DNA of 64,000 bases from the NCBI GenBank assembly GCA_024291935.2, contig CM044315.1, forward strand, positions 76,490,385-76,554,384, read 5' to 3'. A program made the translations under genes and the position numbers. Positions 44,596 to 55,178 of the stretch are shown here, piece by piece. The DNA is from Okapia johnstoni (lineage: Eukaryota > Chordata > Mammalia > Artiodactyla > Giraffidae). The notes below the pieces were generated by a model, which made no database searches, was not told the origin of the DNA, and saw only the letters and a list, made by a program, of their open reading frames with translations. The stretch's first letter is position 1. Each line of letters begins with the position of its first letter.

Positions 44596-44632
44596 CTCTC
44601 TCTCTCTTTCTCTTCTTCTCTCTGTCTCCCTC
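44596..44632 (+). repeat. CT-rich simple repeat
   Basis: (CT)n with TTC interruptions just before the next Bov-tA. Confidence 0.85.
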
Positions 44633-44636
44633 AATT

Positions 44637-44853
44637 AGTCCTTCAGTCACATTCGACTCTTTGTGACCCCATGGACTGTAGTTCACCAGGCTCCTCTGTG
44701 CATGGACTGTAGTTCACCAGGCTCCTCCAGACAAGAATACTCGCGTGGGTAGCCATTCCCTTCTACAGGGGATTTTCCCAATCCAGGGATCGAACCCAGG
44801 TGTCCTGCCTAGAAGGCAGATTCTTTACCGTCTAAGCCACCAGGGGAGGCTTT
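44637..44853 (-). mobile_element. Bov-tA SINE with internal tandem duplication
   Basis: Minus strand. A 27-bp block beginning catggactgtagttcacca occurs at 44670-44696 and 44701-44727 (period 31 bp), identical in both, so a recent slippage or template-jump event inside this copy. Confidence 0.93.
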
Positions 44854-44944
44854 CTTTCCATTAACTCTCCTTTTCCTTACGGTTTTCTTTCACTTGGTTC
44901 TCTACCTCTCTCTTCTGTCTGAGAAAGATGACTAACAGCATAGT

Positions 44945-45070
44945 GAACTTCAAAGAACCCAGATGTGAAATCAGAAGGCCTGTGTTCCAGTCCCAACCTT
45001 GCCTGTAATTTCTGATGGCTCCTGGGCAAGTCCATTCTCTTCCCTGAATCTAAAGTCTGCTTCTCAACAG
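44945..45070 (+). mobile_element. MIR SINE
   Basis: 'agaaggcctgtgttccagtc', 'ctgggcaagtccattctctt': a MIR core in typical order. Confidence 0.7.
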
Positions 45071-45194
45071 CAAAAACACTCAGCTGTGTGTCTTCCTAAA
45101 GTCCTTTCATTCTGAACGTCTGTGCATCTCTGCCACAGTGTTTTCTGTGGGAAACTCCTCTGCACCCACAAGAATCACACAGAGAACTTGGTTT

Positions 45195-45470
45195 CATTCA
45201 TCATTCAGCCAGTGTTTATTGAGCATAGATAATATGTCAGGCTTTATATCAGGTACTGGGGATCATGGGGTGACCAAACCAAAGTCCCTGCACTTAAGGA
45301 GTTCACATTTGAGAGAGTTTAGAGGAAGATCAGATGACAAACTCATTACTTTGCAATTAATCATGAACCACTTAAGAGGGGAGAAAATTGATATGTGCTA
45401 AATGCCTCCTGTAGGCCAAGCCATGTGCCAGACACCTCAGTCTAGTTACTGCAATTGAGCCTCCCCAATA
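45195..45470 (+). mobile_element. L2 3' end fragments
   Basis: 'agccagtgtttattgagcat', 'ggtactggggatcatggggt', then a second piece with 'gccaagccatgtgccagaca'. Confidence 0.6.
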
Positions 45471-45491
45471 ATTTTATGAAGTAATTATGCA

Positions 45492-45694
45492 TGTGTTAGT
45501 CACTCAGTCATGTCCAACTCTTTGTAACCCTATGGACTGTAGCCCACCAGGATCCTCTGTCCATGGGATTCTCCAGGCAAGAATACTGAAGTGGGTTGCT
45601 GTTCCCTTCTCCAGGGGATCTTCCTGACCCAGGGATGGAACCCAGGTCTCCTGCACTGCAGCAAATTCTTTACCATCTGAGCCACCAGAGAAGA
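45492..45694 (-). mobile_element. Bov-tA SINE
   Basis: Minus-strand full copy. Flanks 'gaagtaattat' and 'gaagttatgg' may be a diverged duplication. The 184-codon minus frame (45530-46084) enters it and is not a gene. Confidence 0.9.
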
Positions 45695-46299
45695 AGTTAT
45701 GGTCCTTCCTATTTTAAAGGAAAAGGACACGAGGCCAAGACCATTCAATCTCTTGGTCAGTGTCACTCTGAGAGATTTGATGGAGATGCGTCTGGTACAC
45801 ACCGGGTTCTCTCCACAGGAGAGGCTCCTGAACTCTGAGGCCAGAGCACACCCATCAGGAGAGAGGACCCCAGACCCTCTTCCTATGGAGGCATCCAGGG
45901 CAACCCCTGCAGGCTGGCTGAGGTTTCCCGGGGCATTATCCTTCAGATGGCTATAGCTCACTCCCTCTATCCCACCATCTCGGCGGGCAGAGCTGTGAGA
46001 TTTGTAGCTGAATTCTACCCTCCTGGCCCATAACCCCATAAAACAGCAAGCAGCCTCTAAGATAGGGGGGGATAAGGGGGGCAAGGCTAAAAAATAAACA
46101 CTGATGAAGATTAAAAATGACTGGTGGGTCTCGGGGATTTACGTCTCATAAAGTGAGATGGTCGAGGAGGCCAGACAGGGAGCAGACAGCCCTGACGCCT
46201 CTGCCTGGTGGATAATTTATCCCAGAAAGTGGAAGCCTCTATTTTTGACTCACACAGGCCAGAGTGGTTCTCACCATCCCCCCCTGCCCCCCAGCACGC
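45695..46299. other. No recognisable gene
   Basis: Repeat-free and moderately GC-rich. A G7 plus GGGG run near 46066-46080. Nothing coding that I can support. Confidence 0.35.
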
Positions 46300-46336
46300 C
46301 AACACACACACACAAACACACACACAGACACAAAAC
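46300..46336 (+). repeat. Imperfect (CA)n
   Basis: CA run with A and G interruptions. Confidence 0.9.
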
Positions 46337-47164
46337 CCACTGATGAGGAGAGCCAGGCTGAGTCAGAAGTTTTGTTTTCCCAGACCAAACCCACGCGTTT
46401 GATACTTTTTCAACACTTTTCATTTCTCTGATCTCGTCAGAGTATGGTCTTACACTCTCGGTGAGGCTGGCAGGATGGAGACCCTCACCCACGCTAGTCA
46501 GATGGGAAAACCCAAGCTGGCAGAGGCTGATTCATCCAGGATCTCCCAGGGAGTCAGGACTCTGAGCCAAGCCATCGTTGGTTGATATGACAACACCCAC
46601 TAGGTACACAGTTTCCATCCTTCTCTTTCTCCTTCCTCCAATCCTCACCCATTCGCAAATGAACTGTGTTCAGCCAGTGAAATGGCTAACCCTCTACTGA
46701 GTAAGAGTATTTATTAAGAACTATTGTAAACACCGAGATGAGTAAGATTAAAACAGATGCTAATAACGAATTAACACTTTTTAAATATGTGGTGTTGGTG
46801 ATGATGTTAATTGAAGTCCTCTCTGATATAATAGAGGAACTGAAAGAGCTGGAAAAAAATTTAAAGAGGAGTTGGGAAGAGGGAATCAATGTTGGGGTCA
46901 AGCGCAGGAGAGTCTTCCAAAGCAATCCCCTGGACGTCAGGAAGGATTTTTGTCCTGGATGATTTCCCATCAAATGAGTTCACAGGTTGGAATATGTTTT
47001 AAGATGAGTAAGTAGCTGACAGTCACAGAGGATTCTGATGCTGATGTCGGAGCTCCCAATCGCTCTGTCCACAAGATGCACAGTCAAACATTATGTATGT
47101 CGCCCCTAACTGCTGCAGAGGTAAAGCCTCAATCTTCATAGCAGAGTAGGAAGAACTCAGGTTT
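46337..47164. other. No recognisable feature
   Basis: Short frames only; no repeat named. Confidence 0.35.
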
Positions 47165-47295
47165 TATGTTTTGTTTGTTTGTTTTGTCTGTACCACACAA
47201 CTTGCGGGATCTTAAGTTCCCAGACCAGAGATTGAACACAGGCCACCATAGAGAAAGCCCATAATCCTAACCGCTGCACCACCAGGAAACACTTA
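47165..47295 (-). mobile_element. CHR-type SINE, partial
   Basis: Minus strand: (GTTT)n tail, 'cttgcgggatcttaagttcc' and head complement 'ccgctgcaccaccagga'. Confidence 0.82.
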
Positions 47296-47310
47296 AGGAA
47301 AGAATTTGGA

Positions 47311-47606
47311 TTTTATTTATTTTTTTAGATTATTTATTGATTTATTTATTGGCTGTGCTGAGTCTTCACTGCTGATCACAGGCTGTCTGTACTTGCAGCA
47401 AGTGGGGGCTACTCTCTAGTTGAAGCGTGAAGGCTTCTCATTGCAGTGGCTTCTCTTGTTGTGGAGCACAGCCTCTAGGTGCTCGGGCTTCAGTAGTTGT
47501 GGCATGCAGGTTTAGTTGCCCCATGGCATGTGAAATCTTTATGGACCAAAGATCAAACCTGTGTTGGCAGGCGGATTCTGAACCATGGACCACCAGGGAA
47601 GTCCTA
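47311..47606 (-). mobile_element. CHR-type SINE, near full length
   Basis: Minus strand: (TTTA)n tail, 'ggctgtgctgagtcttcact', 'cagtggcttctcttgttgtg', and the head ending 'ggaccaccagggaagtcc'. Two CHR copies thus lie head to tail with 15 bp between them. Confidence 0.92.
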
Positions 47607-47740
47607 GAACTTAGGTTTTAGAATCCCAATTTTCAATTCCAACCAGTTGTGTGCTTGAGAGTTAGTCTCTTGGCCTCTCTGAACCTGTTTTATCATCCAT
47701 TAACTGGAGATAGCAACACTATCTCAAAGTTTTGCCTTAG
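47607..47740 (+). mobile_element. MIR SINE
   Basis: 'ttccaaccagttgtgtgctt', 'gtctcttggcctctctgaac', 'ttatcatccattaactggag'. Confidence 0.72.
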
Positions 47741-49180
47741 AAAAAAAAATGGAAAGAGGATCTTCAAACTTAACTACATTAGTTCAGACTTCATGGGAGG
47801 CCCTCAGATAATGGATAACACATCCCCAAGTGAAGTGCAAGACCACCAAGCAAGGGCTGCAAAAGGTGATGTTGAAAACTGTCTTTGTGGTCCTTTGTTG
47901 ACCACCCAGCTCTGGCACATAAAAGAGGAGGGAGGGGCCAAGAGCAGGGCAGACATTAGACAGGGGAATTCTGGAATGAGCTGTGAGTACATCGTGCATC
48001 TTCTTGTACTCCCTTCTGGAGCTCAAGCCTGACAAGAGTGGATTTTAATGGGATACTTGGAGAGCTTGATATTTTCCTTTCTTTGGGGGACACAGTGGAC
48101 TGGAATCTGACCCCCACAGCTAAATCTAAAGGGCAGAGGCTGACTGGCCAGGTCTTCTAACAACAGAGTAAAGAGAGGTGACTGTACAGAGGGCAGCCTG
48201 CATTCTCAGAATTTACCAGGCAGAAAACACCAAAGTGTTTCCTCTGAACAGATCTGGACCAAATGAGAGGGAGATGGTGTAGATCAGCTGGACCCTGTCA
48301 GAGGACCATGTAGAGGAAGGAAAGACCTCATCAGAAAGAGGTTGGTGGTACCGGCAGCTACTTAGAGCCTGTGAAGGAGTGGGAAGTAGCCAGCTGGAAT
48401 AGAATTACATTTACCCACACCAAAGAGGAACCTGTATGGGGAGGGGGTGGATTTTCTCCAAAGAACCCACAAAAACACCCCATGAGAGAACAAACAAGGT
48501 TAAATGTCTTCCAAGCCCAGAGACCATTGACCCTGGGTCTTCAAGTCTGTACTAACTAGTCAGGTAAGTACTCTGTTGGCCCCCTTTCCTTCTCTTTCTC
48601 TCTTTCCCTGACAATGGAGAGATCAAAAAGCCACGATGGTTAGCAAGATGAAGGAGAAGTAATGCTCTAGGCAGAAAAAGAAAGAAGAAACTGAGTCTTG
48701 TTCTCACTGCAGGAGACTTACCCACAGTAGCTCCAGGTCCAAGTGGAAAAGTGAAGTTTGAGGTTTATTACTGCTCATATTGCTAAACAGTAGTAATAGT
48801 AGTCCATTGGACAAGATATGTTCATTATTGAGCAGAAATAATATTTTGTGAGTTAAAATAAACTGAGAACTCTGTATTGTGAAAGAAAAAGCAGAATGGT
48901 CATGTTTTCATCCAATGGGGTGGAAGAGATCTCTCCCTGCAGAATGACTAGTAAAAGTTGTTTCTTGATTACACCTCTGTGAGTCTCACTTGTTCAATGT
49001 GACGGTTACATGACATGGCATTTGTCATCCCTTACTTGTAGCTGGACTTGAGTACACCTGAGTTTGCTCCTGCCATTTCTCTTGGCCTGGGTGATCAGCA
49101 GTGGACAAGGTCTATCACCTAAGGCATCACCGAGTGGCTACTGTGTATCTGACCTATACTCTATTCCAGGTTAGATATAG
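47741..49180. other. No recognisable gene
   Basis: Repeat-poor stretch, 1.4 kb. A 127-codon plus frame (47649-48032) starts in the MIR and has no recognisable motif. Confidence 0.35.
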
Positions 49181-49356
49181 GAGGAGAAGATCCAGTCTTA
49201 GCTCCTGGTTGAACATAAACTTCACAGGACTGGGGAGCCCTTACAATGTCCAGATAGGGAGACAAAGACCCAGAGGAGATCCAGTCTTAGCTCCTGGTTG
49301 AACATGCTGCAGGCTGGGGCTGCTTGCTGTCCTGGAGACAAAAGACCCAGAGGGGA
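49181..49356 (+). repeat. Tandem duplication, period about 89 bp
   Basis: The block 'tccagtcttagctcctggtt' plus 'gaacat' occurs at about 49191-49216 and 49280-49305, and a second block 'acaaagacccagagg' at about 49262 and (with one extra a) 49338. The parts between have diverged, so this is an old duplication or one with later changes. Confidence 0.85.

Positions 49357-49392
<36 letters not shown>
49357..49392 (+). repeat. (GCT)12 trinucleotide repeat
   Basis: 36 bp of perfect GCT. It is the complement of the (AGC)n tail of the minus-strand Bov-A2 that follows and has expanded from it; ordinary Bov-A2 copies here have only 3-4 units. Confidence 0.97.
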
Positions 49393-49468
49393 AAGTCGCC
49401 TCAGTCGTGTCCGACTCTGCGCAACCCCATAGACGGCAGCCCACCAGGCTCCCCCGTCCCTGGGATAA
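49393..49468 (-). mobile_element. Bov-A2 SINE, truncated
   Basis: Minus strand: 'aagtcgcctcagtcgtgtcc' to 'ccgtccctgggat'. It ends abruptly at 49468, keeping only the last ~75 bp plus the tail repeat. Confidence 0.92.
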
Positions 49469-49599
49469 AGATTCTTAAATCTGTTGTAGAACCAGATACA
49501 GAACCTGGCCCTCTTGCGTCTGTCTTCTAGACATGTCCATGGCTCCATACACCTTCCTCTTAGAATATCTAAGACAGAGTGGAATCAAGTGCCTGGTTG

Positions 49600-49810
49600 G
49601 CTAATCTGACCTATCATTTATTGAGCTCCTACTATGTGTCAGGCTCCTTATGTATGCTAGTTCTGCCAAAATAGAAATATCACTAGAGAAAAACTGAGAC
49701 CCATTAGGTTAAGTGACTTGCCTAGAGTTATATGGCCATTCAAAGGTAGAGCTGCGATTTAAACAGGTCCATCTGACTCCAAAGCTAGAGATCCTGTCAC
49801 CCAACCATGC
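49600..49810 (+). mobile_element. L2/MIR-class fragment
   Basis: 'atttattgagctcctactat', 'gacttgcctagagttatatg', 'tgactccaaagctagagatc'. Confidence 0.65.
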
Positions 49811-50879
49811 CGCTTCTCCCAAGGACTGCTGAAGTCAAGAAAGAGAAATTTCAACCAGGCTTCTGTCAGTTCTGCATCATCAGATCCCCATGTGGGGCCA
49901 CCAGCTGTCCCACAGTGCCATCTTTGAGGGAAGGAACCAGTCCAGACTCACCCACAGACGCACTAGCCATCCCAAAGCCAAGACAACTGGAGTAGACTAG
50001 CACTTTCCCAATTCCTTTCAAGGAACAAAAAGTGATGCAAATTTTTTAAATTCATAAAACAGTGTGAATAACTTTTTAATTAGTTGGCAAATTATATGGC
50101 CGGGGGCCTTAGGCTAGTCTCTGAAGTAGGCATTAACTTTATTAACTTGTTTATTCCTTATGCAGGTTAAGTTGGTTCTTTGCAAAGGTTGGGTGCATAG
50201 GTGTGTGGTAAGTTCTGATTACATTTGGCAAGAATCTTGGCTGGGGTAGACAAGGAAAGTTCCTTGTAGATTTTACTTCTGATGGTGAACTTGGCCTCCG
50301 TCACTCCCTCCTGAAACCCAACTATTTGCAGGCGGAAACAAGGGATTTTTTAAAAGATAAGGAAAGAAATAAATTAGAGGGGGAAACAACTGGAGGATAA
50401 ATAATCCTCTTAAAACAGTCACTAGGAGAGGCAATGGAGAGAGTCCTGGATGGGGGGTGGTGTGGCTTCTAGTTGGGCTCCTTTACTCGGTGGTTTCTGG
50501 GCCTTAGGCAGAGAGCCATCCTGTTTAGGTCTCTGTCTCCCTGTCTGTGACATGGGATAATCCGTGCTCCGAGGTCCTACATCCCATCTGCCAAGAGGAT
50601 GGAGTGGGACATGATCTGATAAAGTGACTGGACTTTTACAAAGCACTGTCCACACAGAAAGCTATGGAATATCCTTGATGCCTGGACCAAGGTCCTTGGG
50701 TGTCACCAGAGCCAAACCCCATGCCAGCAAGGGAGCCTTCAGGGTGATGTGTGAGAAAAGGATGTCCCTTAGTGAGCTCCTGGAAGGGATCTGCAGGGGA
50801 TCTACAGCGTGGGGACGTGGTGGGAGTGAGTATGCTGGACCTGTCTAAGGCATGTCAGAACATGTCCGGGCCCCTGGAG
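49811..50879. other. No recognised gene or repeat
   Basis: Includes an AT-rich homeodomain-site-like piece at about 50040-50100 ('ttttaattagttggcaaatt'). No coding support. Confidence 0.35.
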
Positions 50880-51215
50880 TGTGCACATGATGGCTTGTAC
50901 GTGTGGGTGTGGTGTGTGTGAATACCTGTGTTTCAGTAGCGAAGAAGGGAAATTCATGATTTCATTCACTCCACTGGCATGGTCTGGGGATTTATCAGTC
51001 CTCTGCTCTAAGCTCTGGGGGTTCAGTGATGCACAAGACAGGCTAGTTCCTGTGAGTGTGTGCATGTGCCTAGGTGAGTGCATGAGAGGATTTACGTATG
51101 TTGGTGAGGATACGTCTGTGTGAAAATATACATCCGCGTCCGTGTGCATGAGGGAATGTGTGCTTGTGGGAGTCTGCATGTGAGCATTTGGGTATCTGAG
51201 TGTTTGTGTGTTTAT
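50880..51215 (+). repeat. Degenerate GT-rich region
   Basis: Two GT-rich blocks (50898-50935 and 51050-51215) with units like 'tgtgtgcatg', probably the remains of a long microsatellite. The 142-codon minus frame here reads histidine/threonine-rich because of it. Confidence 0.7.
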
Positions 51216-51734
51216 GAAAAAGAGAGGCACAATTCCACGAGAAACAATTCCCCACCATCCTAGAGAGTATCAAATCTTGATAAAATGCCTTAAAGGCTTG
51301 AAGGGCCCTGAGATATCATCTTGCCCAGTCCCGACTTCCAAGATAGAGATGGAGGCCCAGAGAAAAACAACTGTTCATAGAAGTCAGCCAGGAGCAAAAC
51401 AGAAGGTCCAGAATTTACACCTGCTGACTCTGAGCCCAAGAGGCTTTTTCTACTGAAGATGTGAAAATGCAAATTAACTGAGACTCAGAGGTTTTAGGGA
51501 AAAGGCCAGAGTACAACTGGTTCAACCTGTACCTGAATGCAAGCCACTGAATTCCAGTGCCTAGAGTCTTTCAATAATCCTGCATTTCCTTTCAAAATCA
51601 GGACAAATGTGTTTGCAACATAGCTGAGGATGAAGTGAATTTAAGAACTCCCATCCCTAAAAAGCCAGTTGGAAAGACTTTTGTCAAATGCCTGGTGACA
51701 GGCTCATGCTGGGGACTAAAGGGCCCCCCTCCTC

Positions 51735-51815
51735 CCATGGACAGAGGAGCCTAAAGTGCTCGAGTCCAGGGGATCGCTAAGAGTTGGACACAACTGAATG
51801 ACTAGCACACATACT
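51735..51815 (+). mobile_element. Bov-A fragment
   Basis: Plus strand: 'cccatggacagaggagccta' to 'gttggacacaactgaatgac'. Head missing. Confidence 0.85.
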
Positions 51816-54589
51816 CCTCATCTTCAGGAGTCACATGTAGGAAGTCAGATTGGGCCTCCAGAGCCCCATTCCCTGCCTCCTCCAGAGACAGAGCAACTGT
51901 GATCTCCAGGGGCTCCAAGGACAGCCCTGTGGGGCTGGGGGCTGCAAGTCAGGACACATGGGACATGTAGCCCCAGTAATCTCATTGTGATGCTCAGGTG
52001 AGATTTTTTCTGTATGGGTCCTTCCAACCACTGGGGATTCTGTGCCTTCACACCCATCAGAGATGCAGCTTATTTTCCCTTCAGTTACAAAGACACGGAC
52101 CTTTGTGTCAGTGCCAGCCTGGCTTCCCCCGCCCTGAACTAGTGCAGGCACCCAGAGCCTCCACACTGCACACTCAGACCTGCCCCATCACTAAACCCAG
52201 AGGGGACAGTGGCCCCTCCCATCAGAGGCTGAAATCTAGACTTTGTCTGCTTTTCCTAAATCTGCTGTCAGGTTTATCTGCCCAAGACTCTCTGGCCCTG
52301 CCACTCTTCCTGGATATTTCCTGCCCTCACCTCCATTCCTATTTCCTCAAATTGCTGACAGTTCGTGCTATAACAAAGGCAGAACACCCAGCAAGTGACT
52401 TCAAGGACAACCAAGCCCTTTCTGGACATTCCCACTGCTGGCCCTAGTCAGAGGCCCTAGAACAGAAGGGGCCTGGACACCCCACCCCCTGCTGAACTTT
52501 GAACTCCAAGACTGGTCACTCTGCTGACCTGAGGCCATGCCAGCCCTAACATCTTCCTTGCCTTAGCCACCAAGCCTTCCACATGCCTTTGGTCAAGCTT
52601 ACCCAATTTACCACACTGAGCTGATTTCATCTGACTTTTTGGCCCCAGAGCCTCTAACCTCACTCCACCCTAAACCCTGAAACCAACTCCTGGCCCGACT
52701 TGAAAGCCTTTCAGACTGAGTGAAAGTTATCTTCTGCCCCAAGTGTGTTGTCATCAAGACCCCTTGGGTAATTCCTTCCTGACCAGAAATGCCATCAGAG
52801 AGTCCAGTAAGCGCTTGGCTCACCGCCCTCATCAAGGTCTCCCTAGAGTCCGCTCCCAAAACAAAGTTGTCAGAAAATGCACCCAAGAAAATTGTCAGGA
52901 AGCCACCGGTCGTCCAAATTATTTACTGTCCCCTGGCACATAGCCAGCTAGATGCTGGCCATGCAGACACTGGGAAAATATTTATGTGGGTCCTGATGGA
53001 TGCTTGGCCAGGAAAGACTGCCTGCTGTCATCTTTTCTTCCTGCTGATAAGGCAAAGCAACACATGTCAGACAGCTCTTAGAAGGGCCTGGCGGCGGGGA
53101 CCTGGCATCTGATCAGAGTGAGGTTAATGGCTGCAACCCTCTGTTCCAGTTCCATCTCTGCCACCACCAGCTCTACTCTTCCCAGGACTGTAGTTCCTCC
53201 ATCTATAACATCATGGAGCAGACTGGATGACCTCGATGTCTCAGATCCTATGAGATTGTGACTCAGACAGAATCTGATCTCATTTCCAGATCTGCCATTT
53301 TGATGGCATTGGCTCATCACAGAGCTATTTTTCTTGGCACCCTGGAAACGTTCCTGAAATTCCAGCACCCTAGAATTTCTCTTTCCACTGATTCAGTTTC
53401 AGTAACCAGATGGGAGAACTCCATCTGGAGGGGGAAGATCTGAGCCTAAAATAAGAGTAAACTGGAAAAGGGGAAATTGAGGTCAAGCAGTGATGGTCAT
53501 GCATCCAGTGTTGGCAAAGCTCAACGCTGAGCCCACTGGGACAGCAAAGGGTCCCAGCAAAAGGCCTCCTGTTCTTTAAGCCACACTGAGCTCCAGTTCT
53601 GTCCTCTAAGAGCTCCCAACAGGCAATGTGGAATGGACCCCAAGGCTCATCTTATTCCCAAATTGATCCTATGCATGCTTCTTCCTGCCCACGAACCCAG
53701 GGCCTCCACCCACTGCTCTCAGCTCTGCAGTTCTGTCCTTGTCCAAGATCATCTTAGATGCCTCGCTGGGAGGAGTTTCAGCCTCCCCAGCTCCTACCTC
53801 TTGTAGATGACCTGACGCACAGGTCCTTCTCCATTTCAGAGTTTACACCTTCTCCCTCTGAAGACGCCTGCAAAGTAACAAAGTCACAGATACAGACACA
53901 GGACAGAAGTTCAGGTGCCTCCAGTGTTCCTCCATTGTCTCCTGATGGCGTCTCTGAAATGTTCCATGACATCTCAGGACCTTCTGCCTACTTCAGTTTC
54001 CCTGAGTGGGGAGCTCCCTCAGCCTTCCTCTCTCCTCAGACCCGAACATCTCCGGGAAGTTTCCATGTGCCAGTCTGAAGGGGCAATGCTGTAGCTGTGC
54101 TGGCCACTGAGAAATTGGAATGTAGGAGCCTTCCAGGAAGGATGAGTGCATTCAATGGCTATTTCCCTGAAAGAGCACTTAAGACAGACATCACTCCTGT
54201 TTACCTGGTCTGAAGAAGTGCTCCTCTAGAACCTCTTTTTCTCCATTCAACAGACTCACTTAATTCCCCTTCTGTGCTGGACATTGTACAAGGTGTGATG
54301 GAGGGAAGGTGCACAGGTAGACACAGTACTGCTCCCTTTACCTGCCCCAGGTGTCCAGGATCCTAGAACAAGACCAGACCAGCCTCTCAGCCTCTACCAC
54401 CTCATGCCCTCATCACAACTCCTTCCCTCTTCACCTGCCTCACTCCTGGAATCATGATATCATAGGAGGGCAGAGACCAATCTAAGGAACTCAGACAATC
54501 TGTGAAATGAGTAAGAATGAAGCTATATGAACAAAGATGTGGATAAAGAAAACAGATAAGGACTAGCTTCTCCCTGGAGACGAATGGAG
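51816..54589. other. Longest stretch without a recognised repeat or gene
   Basis: 2.8 kb, GC-richer than average, with several chance frames up to 149 codons (51998-52447). None shows a family motif, a signal peptide or a run of conserved residues that I recognise. A weak L2-like piece at about 54240-54300. If a real exon exists in the window, this is one of the places it could hide, but I cannot support one. Confidence 0.35.
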
Positions 54590-54832
54590 AGAGTAGCAAA
54601 GAAGCATATACAGTACCATATGTAAAATAGATAGCCAGTGGGAATTTGCTGTATGACTCAGGGAACGTAAACCGGGGCTCTGTAACAACTTAAAGGGGTA
54701 GGAAAGGGTGGGAAGTGGGAGGGAGGTTCAAGAGGGAAGAGACCTATGTACACCTATGGCTAATTCATGTTGATGTATGACAGAAATGAAATCAATGTTG
54801 TTAAGCAATTTTCCTTCAATTCAAAATAAACC
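54590..54832 (+). mobile_element. L1 3' UTR fragment
   Basis: 'atagccagtgggaatttgct', 'gggtgggaagtgggagggag', 'tgttaagcaattttccttca' and an A-rich end. With the BovB that follows it is flanked by a 23-24 bp duplication (54561-54583 and 55155-55178). Confidence 0.85.
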
Positions 54833-55139
54833 TGTCAATCCTAAAGGAAATCGGTCCTGAATATACACTGGAAAGACTGATGCTGAAGCTGAAGCTCCAA
54901 TACTTTGGCCACCTGATGGGAAGAGCTGACTCATTAGAAAAGACCGTGATGCTGGGAAAGATTGAGAGCAGGAGAAGGGGACTACAGAGGTAAGATGGTT
55001 GGATGGCATCACAGACTTGATGGACATGTGTTTGAGCAAGCTCCAGGAGTTGGTGATGGACAGGAAAGCCTGGCATGCTGCAGTCCATGGGGTTGCAGAG
55101 TCAGACACGACTGAGCGACTGAACAGAACTGAACTGAAC
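54833..55139 (+). mobile_element. BovB 3' end in the L1 tail
   Basis: Plus strand: 'ctaaaggaaatcggtcctga' to 'ctgaacagaactgaactgaa'. Just after it, 'ggaatgtaaaaaatg' may be the remaining L1 polyA tail, so BovB inserted into the tail of an older L1. Confidence 0.9.
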
Positions 55140-55178
55140 TGGAATGTAAAAAATGACTAGCCTCCCCCTGGAAGACGA

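Noticed and set aside
45530..46084. 184-codon minus-strand frame
   Set aside because: Its C-terminal third is a Bov-tA; the rest has no recognisable family.
50802..51230. 142-codon histidine/threonine-rich minus frame
   Set aside because: It reads a degenerate GT-rich tract.
51998..52447. 149-codon frame in a repeat-poor, GC-richer stretch
   Set aside because: No motif or exon-like structure; composition alone explains it. It would need conservation or RNA evidence.
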